Below, piece after piece: positions 35,201-42,516 of a stretch of 64,000 nt of DNA (positions are counted from its first letter, which is position 1; every line of letters starts with the position of its first letter). The position numbers and the translations under genes are program-made. The notes under the pieces were generated by a model. It ran no database searches and was not told where the DNA came from. It saw only the letters and a list, made by a program, of their open reading frames with translations. The stretch lies in contig SXOD01000022.1 of assembly GCA_005776885.1 (NCBI GenBank), forward strand, positions 1 through 64,000, in the 5' to 3' direction. This stretch comes from Planctomycetia bacterium. GTDB taxonomy: Bacteria > Planctomycetota > Phycisphaerae > Phycisphaerales > SM1A02.

Positions 35201-36802
35201 ATGCAGGCCTCACGCTGGAGCGTGGTCGTGGCGCTGGTCGCCTTCGCATCGTGTGCCAGCCAGCCCTCGCGCTCGAGGGCCACGGCGGCACCTCGCCCCA
35301 ACATCATCCTGTTCCTGGTGGACGACATGGGGCAGCAGGACGTGAGTGAGCCCATGCTGTCCGCCGATGAGCGGACCCCGGTGAACCTCCGGTTCACCAC
35401 GCCCAATGTGGAGGCGCTTGCCGCGCGCGGCGTGAAGGCAAGCGATGCGCACGCGGCCGCGCCCGTGTGCACGCCCAGCCGCACGGCGATTCTCACCGGG
35501 CAGTGCCCGGCGCGCACCCACATCACTTTCTGGACGCTGGAAAAGGACAGCCCGCCCACCGGCACGCATGATCGCGTGCGTGCGCCCGACTGGAATGGGT
35601 GGGGCGCGCAGCCGTCGCCCACAACATGGCCGGCACTGCTGAGCGCAGCGGGATATCGAACCATCCACGCGGGCAAGGCCCACTTCGGCGCGCGCGACAC
35701 ACCGGGCGCGGACCCACTGCACATGGGGTTCGATGTCAACATCGCGGGCCATGCCGCTGGCGCGCCCTCGTCGTACCTGGGCCAGCACGCCTTCAGCGAG
35801 GCCGGCAAGCAGGCCGCGCAGAACAACGAGCCGCTGGATGCCGCGAAGGTGGGAGCGAGCGTGTGGGATGTGCCGGGACTGGAGAAGTATCACGGGAGCG
35901 ATGTGTGGCTGGACGACGCGCTCGCCCGCGAGTCTTGCGCGGCCATCGCCGGCGCCGTCGCCGCCGGGGAGCCCTTCGCGCTCAACTTTTGCCCCTACGG
36001 CGTCCACGCGCCCATCATGATGGATGATCGCTACGCCCATCTTTCCGAGGGCAAGGACCTGGACCCGCCGGAACGGAAGTACATCTCGATGGTCGCGGCG
36101 GTCGACGACGCGCTGGGCTCGATTGTCCGGTGCTGCGAAGACCTGGGCGTGCTGGACAACACCTACATCATCTTCACCTCCGACAATGGTGGGCTGAGTG
36201 CGCATGCGAGGGGGCGTGCGCCTGATGGCCAGCGCGCCCACACGCACAACGCGCCGCTGCGCAATGGCAAGGGGTCGGCCAGCGAGGGGGGGACCCGAGT
36301 GCCGTTCATCGCGGCAGGGCCGGGCATCGCGCCCGCCTCACAGCCGCTGGCTGCGACCATCACCGGGACAGACCTCTATCCCACGCTCCTCGCGATGGCG
36401 GGCGTTGCGGCGCCGGCAGAGGGACCGTGCGATGGCGTCAATGTGCTGCCGCTGCTCACAGGCGAATCGACGACCGTGCACCGGCCCGCTGCGATCATCG
36501 TCCACCAACCACACCAGTGGGGGTCGAAGGAGCGGGACATCGAGCCATTCACCTCCATTCGCGATGGCGACTGGAAGCTCATCTGGTACCACGATGGTCC
36601 TCGCGTCGAGCTGTACAACCTGCGGCTGGACCTGAGCGAAACGATCGACCTCGCGGGGCAGGAGCCGGACCGCGCGAGTGAACTGCTCGCGTTGCTTCGC
36701 ACGCGGATGGAGGCGCTGGGTGGACAGTGGTCGATCGACAAGGCGACGGGGGCAGCAATCGTTCCAGGGGTCAGCCGGCATTCGGCGCCCGCCGTACGCT
36801 GA
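35201..36802 (+). CDS. Exported sulfatase (FGly type)
   Basis: 533 aa, lipobox-like signal (VAFASCAS, Cys18). The alkaline-phosphatase-fold start is RPNIILFLVDDMG with metal-binding Asp pair (about 40). The FGly motif is VCTPSRTAILTG with C90, the substrate of the adjacent FGE. HAGKAHFG (active-site Lys/His), NGGLSAHARG and a C-terminal DWKLIWYHDG / LYNLRLDLSE block complete the arylsulfatase A-like family. Hydrolyses sulfate esters, probably from sulfated glycans in the periplasm or at the surface; exact substrate unknown. Its last codons contain the -10 box of the OsmC gene. Confidence 0.95.
   Translation: MQASRWSVVVALVAFASCASQPSRSRATAAPRPNIILFLVDDMGQQDVSEPMLSADERTPVNLRFTTPNVEALAARGVKASDAHAAAPVCTPSRTAILTGQCPARTHITFWTLEKDSPPTGTHDRVRAPDWNGWGAQPSPTTWPALLSAAGYRTIHAGKAHFGARDTPGADPLHMGFDVNIAGHAAGAPSSYLGQHAFSEAGKQAAQNNEPLDAAKVGASVWDVPGLEKYHGSDVWLDDALARESCAAIAGAVAAGEPFALNFCPYGVHAPIMMDDRYAHLSEGKDLDPPERKYISMVAAVDDALGSIVRCCEDLGVLDNTYIIFTSDNGGLSAHARGRAPDGQRAHTHNAPLRNGKGSASEGGTRVPFIAAGPGIAPASQPLAATITGTDLYPTLLAMAGVAAPAEGPCDGVNVLPLLTGESTTVHRPAAIIVHQPHQWGSKERDIEPFTSIRDGDWKLIWYHDGPRVELYNLRLDLSETIDLAGQEPDRASELLALLRTRMEALGGQWSIDKATGAAIVPGVSRHSAPAVR
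36795..36800 (+). promoter_or_regulatory. -10 box TACGCT of the OsmC gene
   Basis: TACGCT lies inside the last codons of the sulfatase gene and ends 6 nt before ATG 36807. Confidence 0.5.
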
Positions 36803-36806
36803 ACGC

Positions 36807-37217
36807 ATGGTTGAAGTCACCACCGTCTACGAGGGATCGCTCCGCTGCCGCGCCACGCATGGACCCAGCGGGCAATCGATCATCACCGATGCGCCCATTG
36901 ACAATCACGGCAAGGGCGAGGCGTTTTCGCCGACCGATCTGGTCGCCGCGGCACTGGGCTCGTGCATGCTCACGATCATGGGGATCGCGGCAACGAGGCA
37001 CGGGATCGCCTTGGAGGGCGCGTCGGCACAGACGGTGAAGGAAATGACGACCGCTGGCACCAGGCGAGTTGCTTCGTTGCGCACGGTGCTGACGATTCCG
37101 CTCCCGCGGGACCACCCCAAGCGCGAGTTGCTTGAAAACTGCGCCTGGACCTGCCCTGTGCACAAGAGTCTTTCGGCGGAGGTCGATGCGCCGATCGAGT
37201 TCCGCTGGGTTGGGTAG
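36807..37217 (+). CDS. OsmC-family peroxiredoxin-like protein
   Basis: 136 aa, cytosolic, standard length for OsmC/YhfA-like proteins, which use two cysteines to reduce organic hydroperoxides. The first cysteine is in LVAAALGSCMLTIMGIAA (about residue 52) and the second in ENCAWTCPVHKSL (about residue 115-119); the second site holds two cysteines. GKGEAFSPTDL precedes the first, as in the family. The start is fixed by the TACGCT box 6 nt upstream and lies 4 nt after the sulfatase stop. Confidence 0.9.
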   Translation: MVEVTTVYEGSLRCRATHGPSGQSIITDAPIDNHGKGEAFSPTDLVAAALGSCMLTIMGIAATRHGIALEGASAQTVKEMTTAGTRRVASLRTVLTIPLPRDHPKRELLENCAWTCPVHKSLSAEVDAPIEFRWVG

Positions 37218-37368
37218 AAGTCCCTCGCCGAAGCGCTCCGAATCGCATCAGGAGATCCGGATTGACAAGTCCGCAACGTCGTGTCGCGACGACTTCGTTT
37301 CTAGAATGACTTGTTGGTCACTGACTCACAGCGACCCACATCCACCCTCGCCCTCCAAGGAGACTTCC

Positions 37369-38043
37369 ATGAACAAATTCGCTCTCATCGGTTCGTGTGC
37401 CGTGGCTATCGCTGCCACCACCGCGTTCGTCATTGCCCAGGACTCCAAGGCTCCCCCTGCTCCCGCTCAGCAGGGCCAGGCGCCGGACATGCAGCTCCCC
37501 CCCGGCATGACCGAGGCCGACATGATGGCCTGCATGGCTGCCGCCCAACCCGGCGAGATGCACCAGTGGCTGGCTGAGGATGTCGGCGAGTGGAGTGGAC
37601 CGAGCACGATGTGGTCCGCACCGGGCGCCGATCCCGTGGTGAGCAACTCGTCCAGCACGGTCGCCCCGATCATCGGCGGCCGGTTCTTCGAGTGCAAGGT
37701 CGAGGGTGAGATGCCCGGCATGGGTCCGTTCGAAGGCCGTTGCATCACCGGCTTCGACAATGTCGCCGGCAACTTCCAGGTCGTCTGGATGGACTGCATG
37801 GGGACTGGAATGGCCATCGGCACGGGCGAGCTCTCGTCGGACAAGAAGACCTTGACAATCACCTACACCTACACCTGCCCGATGAAGAAGGGCCCCGTGA
37901 CCTTCCGCGAGGTCTCCACCCGCACCGACGCCAACCACCAGACCCAGCAGATGTGGATGCCGGACCCGGTGACGGGCAAGGAGTTCAAGATGATGGAGAT
38001 CAGCCTCACGCGGCAGACGAAGACCGCCGCCGCGGGTCGCTGA
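37369..38043 (+). CDS. Exported DUF1579-domain protein
   Basis: 224 aa. Signal peptide (SCAVAIAATTAFVIAQ), then a Pro/Gln linker, then a DUF1579 domain (HQWLAEDVGEWSGPSTMWSAPG, IIGGRFFECKVEGEMPGMGPFEG, TGFDNVAGNFQVVWMDCMGTGM). The fold is lipocalin-like; function is not established. The start has a strong Shine-Dalgarno (AAGGAG, 6 nt spacing), and a TAGAAT box sits about 63 nt upstream, so it is a leadered gene in contrast to its neighbours. It shares a terminator with the convergent HAF gene. Confidence 0.87.
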   Translation: MNKFALIGSCAVAIAATTAFVIAQDSKAPPAPAQQGQAPDMQLPPGMTEADMMACMAAAQPGEMHQWLAEDVGEWSGPSTMWSAPGADPVVSNSSSTVAPIIGGRFFECKVEGEMPGMGPFEGRCITGFDNVAGNFQVVWMDCMGTGMAIGTGELSSDKKTLTITYTYTCPMKKGPVTFREVSTRTDANHQTQQMWMPDPVTGKEFKMMEISLTRQTKTAAAGR

Positions 38044-38100
38044 TCCATCGATCGAGTCGTGACCGTCGCGCGACCTTGCGCGGCGTGGGCCGAAACCGAA

Positions 38101-38133
38101 GCGGGTTGCACTTCACTGGTGCAGCCCGCTTTT
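38101..38133 (+). terminator. Intrinsic terminator after the DUF1579 gene
   Basis: GCGGGTTGCAC / GTGCAGCCCGC stem (one G-T pair), 7-nt loop, then TTTT. It lies between convergent genes and could serve both. Confidence 0.85.
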
Positions 38134-38138
38134 CGATT

Positions 38139-39389
38139 TCAGCAGTCGCCCCAGGTGCCCAGCACCGCGGCGAGGTCTTCAGCGTCGACCACCCCATCGA
38201 AGTTCACGTCGCCGCTGCCCCCAAGAATGTCCCACGAGGAGAGCACGATCGCCAAGTCCGACGCGCCTACGGTGCCGTCCTGGTCGAGGTCCGTCTGGCA
38301 CACGCCTTCGTGCATGTCCAGCACGAATGGAGATGAACCGCTCGGCCCCCACGCCGTGCCCACGATGGTCAGGCCGTCCTCGGACATGCCAAGTGGCATG
38401 GAAAGCGACCAGCCGTCGGGGACGATCGAGCCGCTCTCGGCCGCGAGGTCGTCGATCGACTTCCAGCCCTGGCCTTCCGTCCAGAGCGCGCCGCCTCCGC
38501 CGCCGAGCATGCCGAAGAAGCAGAGGACGCGCGAGCCGTCGGTGTTCGCGTCAACGACATAACCGACGGATCCGCTGGAGGATTGTGAGCCTGGAATCGC
38601 CTGGTAACCCGTCGCTTGGCTCCATCGCCATGGCGCGCCGTTGTCCAGGGTGCTCTTGCCGATGCCGTAGACCCACTGGCCGTTGCCACTCACCGCGGTG
38701 GACTCGCGCAGGGGGACTCCGCCGGTTCCCGTGAGCGCGGTCTCGACGAAGGCGCCTTCCGCGTTCTTGATCCACGCCGCGGCTTGCCGGTACCCCGAGT
38801 AGTTGTCGTTCCAGCCAGAAATCGTGCCACCATCGTCGCTCACCGCATTGGCTCGCGAACTCTGCAGGAAGAAGACGGTCCCGAGGTTGGCCATCTCACC
38901 TGTCGACGCATCCCACGAGAAGCCGCGCGCGTCGCACCCGATGATCCAGCCGAGCCCAACCACATGCTGCCCGTCGCGCGACATGCCCCAGGCGCCGCTG
39001 CGTTCGGCATCGCAGCCATAGCCGAAAGAGCCGAGGAACTGGTGTTCGCCCAAGGCGAGGTCGTAGAGGGAAGCCTCCACCTTGCCGGTTTCGGGATTCT
39101 CGAACGAGCAGGTCATCTTCGACCCATCGGCCGTGATGCGCGGCTGGCCGCCGACTCCGTTGCCGGGTGGCACGCTGTCGAAGATCGGGACCACCCATTC
39201 ATCTCGGGTCCAGTACCAGTAACTGGCGGTGTCCTGCCCAGCCACGATTCGTCCGTCGTCGCTCACCGACCAGGCGTAGGCGTAGGGGACGGCTCCCAGC
39301 AGGAAGACCTCGCCGGCGTGGACGGGTGACGAGAGCCAGCAGCTCAGCGAGGCGGCAAGGAGGGTCGTTGTGATTGATCTGCGTTCCAT
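38139..39389 (-). CDS. Exported HAF-repeat protein with dockerin-like tail
   Basis: 416 aa. Signal peptide (LLAASLSCWLSSPVHA), then successive HAF-type extracellular repeats of the form S-DG-xx-V/I-G (AWSVSDDGRIVAGQ, GMSRDGQHVVGLG, AVSDDGGTISGW, AVSGNGQWVYGIG, GMSEDGLTIVGTAWG), probably a beta-propeller. The tail is a dockerin-like pair (DLDQDGTVGASDLAIVLSSW, DVNFDGVVDAEDLAAVLGTWG). Function unknown; surface or secreted. The TTTCCTCAGGGAAAG element lies 70 nt upstream. Confidence 0.85.
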   Translation of the reverse strand: MERRSITTTLLAASLSCWLSSPVHAGEVFLLGAVPYAYAWSVSDDGRIVAGQDTASYWYWTRDEWVVPIFDSVPPGNGVGGQPRITADGSKMTCSFENPETGKVEASLYDLALGEHQFLGSFGYGCDAERSGAWGMSRDGQHVVGLGWIIGCDARGFSWDASTGEMANLGTVFFLQSSRANAVSDDGGTISGWNDNYSGYRQAAAWIKNAEGAFVETALTGTGGVPLRESTAVSGNGQWVYGIGKSTLDNGAPWRWSQATGYQAIPGSQSSSGSVGYVVDANTDGSRVLCFFGMLGGGGGALWTEGQGWKSIDDLAAESGSIVPDGWSLSMPLGMSEDGLTIVGTAWGPSGSSPFVLDMHEGVCQTDLDQDGTVGASDLAIVLSSWDILGGSGDVNFDGVVDAEDLAAVLGTWGDC

Positions 39390-39459
39390 GGCGGCGTTGT
39401 GGAGGTGGTGGATGAGCGGAAACGGGTGGCGGAGCGAGTCGTGGGCGGAGGAGGCCAGT

Positions 39460-39474
39460 CTTTCCCTGAGGAAA
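39460..39474 (-). promoter_or_regulatory. TTTCCTCAGGGAAAG element (second copy)
   Basis: Plus-strand CTTTCCCTGAGGAAA, 70 nt upstream of the HAF/dockerin ATG, identical to 29394-29408. The rest of the 204-bp divergent gap shows no other clear signal except the TAAGAT box of the next gene. Confidence 0.35.
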
Positions 39475-39579
39475 TCTCTGGTGGAACATCATTAGTGTAC
39501 TGTGAATCGCCGCATGAGCAAGTCAGTTGCCTTTGTTTCAGGCACGATTCCCCGACTCGTTTCTTGACCCGGGCGGCCC

Positions 39580-39585
39580 TAAGAT
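39580..39585 (+). promoter_or_regulatory. -10 box TAAGAT of the second TlpA gene
   Basis: TAAGAT ends 8 nt before ATG 39594, giving leaderless geometry. Confidence 0.55.
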
Positions 39586-39593
39586 CCACCCCC

Positions 39594-40835
39594 ATGCGCA
39601 ATCCAGCCATCATTTCTGTCCTCACCTCCACCACCGCCCTCGCGGTTGCGTCGGCAACCTGGGCCCAGCAGATCGACGAAGCCGCCAAAGCCACCTATGA
39701 GAAGGGGATCGCCGCTGTCCGCTCGCTCAAGTCCCTCCAACTGGACTCCGCGATGACGGTCACCGGCGTCCCGGCCGAGATGCTTCCGCCAGGATTCGGC
39801 GCTCCGGTGACCTTTGCCGTGGAGTTTGTCGCGGGGAAGCAGATCCCACTCGCCAGGATGTTCGTGGCCCCCAATGGGGCGACTCCCGAGTGGCGCTGCG
39901 CCTACGACGGCAAGGACGCGATCTTGGTTGACAACGCCACGAAGGAATTCCAGACCAGCGACGGAGACATGTGGATCTTCGTCCTCGGACAGCACATGTC
40001 CAGCCTCCCGCAGTGGCTGCTGGAAACCCAGATGAGTGATCCGTCGGACCCCGAGGCGCCGAAGTTGACCTCCGCCACCACCGTTGGGACGGAGACGCTG
40101 GACGGCGCCGAGTGCACGGTGGTCAAGGTCGAGCGTGTGGCATCGTTCGGAGAAGGCGACGAAGCGGAATCCATGACCTTCACGGAGACCATTGCCTTCG
40201 CCAACAGCGACTCGCTGCCGCGGCGAGTCGAGGCCGTGACCACCGCCTCTTCGCAACCGACCGAGGCAATGTCGATGCTGAGCACATACACCGCCGTCAA
40301 GGCGAACCCGGCGCTTGAGTCTGCGATGTTCAACACCACCGCGCCGGAGGGTTTCAAGAAGGCGGCGGAGCCGGACGCCGGCGCCGAGATGAGCCAACCC
40401 GAGCTGAAGTTCAAGGTTGGCGACGCTGCGCCTGAGTTCACCTTGAAGTCGATTGCTGGCGAGGAAGTCTCGCTCGCATCGCTCAAGGGCAAGGTCGTCC
40501 TCCTCGACTTCTGGGCCACTTGGTGCGGGCCCTGCAAGGCGGCGATGCCGGAAATGCAGAAGATCGCCGACGACTACAAGGACAAGGGCGTCGCCGTGTA
40601 CGGCATCAACGTGTGGGAGAAGAAGGAAGACGCCGCGAAGAAGTACATCGAGTCCAAAGGCTTCACCTACCCGACTTTGCTGTCGGGCGATGACTTGGCC
40701 AAGCAGTACGGCATCACCGGCATCCCCACGCTGGTCGTGATCGGCAAGGATGGCAAGATCACGAAGACCGAAGTCGGCTTCGGCGGCGCCGAGGCGCTTC
40801 GCAAGGCGATCGATGAAGCTGTCGCGGCGCAGTAA
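39594..40835 (+). CDS. Exported TlpA-family redoxin with N-terminal DUF2092/LolA-like domain
   Basis: About 413 aa. Signal peptide (STTALAVASATWAQ), residues 25-260 a DUF2092/LolA-like lipid- or substrate-binding domain (ATYEKGIAAVRSLKSLQLDS), and residues 275-413 a TlpA thioredoxin fold: FKVGDAAPEFTLKSIAG, active site FWATWCGPCKAAMPEM (CxxC about 309), cis-Pro ITGIPTLVVIGKDGKI. Such fusions are common in planctomycetes; role probably periplasmic disulfide reduction. The track start at 39399 is upstream of the -10 box and not supported. Confidence 0.9.
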   Translation: MRNPAIISVLTSTTALAVASATWAQQIDEAAKATYEKGIAAVRSLKSLQLDSAMTVTGVPAEMLPPGFGAPVTFAVEFVAGKQIPLARMFVAPNGATPEWRCAYDGKDAILVDNATKEFQTSDGDMWIFVLGQHMSSLPQWLLETQMSDPSDPEAPKLTSATTVGTETLDGAECTVVKVERVASFGEGDEAESMTFTETIAFANSDSLPRRVEAVTTASSQPTEAMSMLSTYTAVKANPALESAMFNTTAPEGFKKAAEPDAGAEMSQPELKFKVGDAAPEFTLKSIAGEEVSLASLKGKVVLLDFWATWCGPCKAAMPEMQKIADDYKDKGVAVYGINVWEKKEDAAKKYIESKGFTYPTLLSGDDLAKQYGITGIPTLVVIGKDGKITKTEVGFGGAEALRKAIDEAVAAQ

Positions 40836-40863
40836 TCGGGCGCGAAAGTCCCGCTGAACACCT

Positions 40864-40896
40864 GGGCCGGAGAGCCGTTCGCTCTCCGGCCCTTTT
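40864..40896 (+). terminator. Intrinsic terminator after the second TlpA gene
   Basis: Perfect 12-bp stem GGGCCGGAGAGC / GCTCTCCGGCCC, 5-nt loop, TTTT tail. Confidence 0.92.
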
Positions 40897-40951
40897 CATT
40901 GGCGCGGGGGTGTGCGTGCCTGCGCGCGCACGAGTGAGCACGCCGTGGACT

Positions 40952-40957
40952 TAGACT
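40952..40957 (+). promoter_or_regulatory. -10 box TAGACT of the OprB gene
   Basis: TAGACT followed by 6 nt and ATG 40964. Same hexamer and spacing as the sulfatase promoter. Confidence 0.6.
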
Positions 40958-40963
40958 CGCGCC

Positions 40964-42274
40964 ATGTTCGACCCAACCATCGCGCTGTGCGTGATCGTTC
41001 TTGCGCAGGCTGAGCCCTTGCCATCGTCCGATGGCACCAATCCCTCGCAACCGCCGGTTCACCCGGGGGTGGCGGAAGGGGGTGAAGAGGTTGAAGTGTC
41101 GATCCTTGGCGAACGCGTCGCCTCGCCAATCGATGTAGACCTGCTGGCCACGCTTGACCTGAGCGCGACTTCGGGTGGCGCCTCGAGCCCCAAGTCCGGC
41201 GCCTACCTGCTTGACCTCACCGTGACCGCCGACCTTGGCGCACTGGACCTCGTGCCGGGCGGCGTGGTGTTTGCGGACCTTCAGTACTACGACTGGTTTG
41301 GTGACGACCCATCGGCCGTGGGCGACTACGGCGTCTGGGATGTCATCAACCCGGTGCTCGGCGAGCAGCTCTTCCAGCTGTCGGAGCTGTGGTGGGAGCA
41401 GGCGCTGGGTTCGGGGTGGACCGCACGAGCCGGGAAGATCGACGCCAATCGATTCTTTGCGACGGTGCGCGTGGCCGGACCGTTCCTCACGGTGGCCGAT
41501 GCCATGCCGCCCACCATGTTCGGGTACATGCCGACCTACCCAAATCCGGCGATGGGTGTCATGGCGTCGTGGCAGAGCGCGGAGGACCTGGCCGCCTCAG
41601 AAACGGGCGGCTGGTCGGCGCAAGTTGGGGTGTTCGACGGCACGAACATGGCGTTCAATCCGGCGAGCGGCTCGAACGGACCTCGTACGGGAAGTCGGGG
41701 CCCGGGGTCGCTGTTTGACGGCGACTGGGGGCCGTACTTCGTCGCCGAGGGCGGGCCGACCTATCGAGTGAACGGCTGGCGAGGGGACGCCACCATTGGC
41801 GGGTGGCTGCAGTCGGGCGACACGCTCACGGAGACCGATCTCGGCAGCAACATCGTCCACAATGCTGCGGGTGGGTACGTCACGGTGACGCAGGACTTGC
41901 ATGCGCCGGAGGAGGTCGGCACGCGATTCGATGTGTGGTGCCAACTCGGATTCTCCAACCCAAATCAGTCGCCCGCGGCGTTCAGCGCGAGCCTGGGCAC
42001 GATCTGCCACGCGCCGCTTCCCGGCCGCGACAACGACAGCGCCGGCTTCATGGTCTCCACGCTCTCGATGAGCGACAACCCCAATGTGTATGTCGCACCC
42101 AGCGGCGACTCGGGTGGGCAGGAGACGCAGCTGGAGGCGTTCTATCGGATCGATCTTGGCCACGGCGTCGTGCTCCAGCCGGACATCCAGTACATCTTCA
42201 ATCCAGGCGGCGGGAGTCCTGCGACGACGGAGGATGCTTTGATCGGCACGCTGCGGATCGAGGTGCTGTTCTAG
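40964..42274 (+). CDS. Carbohydrate-selective porin, OprB family
   Basis: 436 aa. Short signal (IALCVIVLAQA), then a full OprB barrel: LQYYDWFGDDPS, LSELWWEQALGSGWTARAGKIDANRFF, YPNPAMGVMASWQ, EGGPTYRVNGWRGDATIGGW and the conserved end EAFYRIDLGHGVVLQPDIQYIFNPGG...GTLRIEVLF with terminal Phe. It forms a sugar-selective outer-membrane channel and may import products of the nearby sulfatases, though no operon link is seen. The signal is short and the N-terminal domain is reduced. It is followed immediately by a broken ybjQ. Confidence 0.92.
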   Translation: MFDPTIALCVIVLAQAEPLPSSDGTNPSQPPVHPGVAEGGEEVEVSILGERVASPIDVDLLATLDLSATSGGASSPKSGAYLLDLTVTADLGALDLVPGGVVFADLQYYDWFGDDPSAVGDYGVWDVINPVLGEQLFQLSELWWEQALGSGWTARAGKIDANRFFATVRVAGPFLTVADAMPPTMFGYMPTYPNPAMGVMASWQSAEDLAASETGGWSAQVGVFDGTNMAFNPASGSNGPRTGSRGPGSLFDGDWGPYFVAEGGPTYRVNGWRGDATIGGWLQSGDTLTETDLGSNIVHNAAGGYVTVTQDLHAPEEVGTRFDVWCQLGFSNPNQSPAAFSASLGTICHAPLPGRDNDSAGFMVSTLSMSDNPNVYVAPSGDSGGQETQLEAFYRIDLGHGVVLQPDIQYIFNPGGGSPATTEDALIGTLRIEVLF

Positions 42275-42492
42275 TCTCGGCCATTCGGGTCGGCGGGCGC
42301 ATCGGCGCGTACACGGAGATGTGCGAGCAGGCCCGTCAGGATGCGTACAACCACCTCGTGGAGCACGCGACGCAGTTGGGCGCAGACGCCGTCATCGGGT
42401 TCCGTTACGACGGTTCCGACATCGGCGGTCAGGGTGCGGCGACCGAGGTGCTCTGTTACGGGACGGCTGTGAAGTTGGCGCGGATGGCGTAG
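42274..42492 (+). pseudogene. Remnant of a YbjQ/UPF0145 gene
   Basis: The frame reads VSAIRVGGRIGAYTEMCEQARQDAYNHLVEHA...LGADAVIGFRYD...GTAVKLARMA, which is the C-terminal two thirds of YbjQ/UPF0145 proteins (about 105 aa, a pentameric small-protein family). The N-terminal third is gone: upstream is the OprB stop and no in-frame start codon precedes the conserved GGRxGAY motif. The first ATG (in TEMCEQ) would delete the core. Probably a deletion joined the porin 3' end to ybjQ. Confidence 0.65.
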
Positions 42493-42516
42493 CGCCGGGG
42501 TGGGCGAGACATCAAC

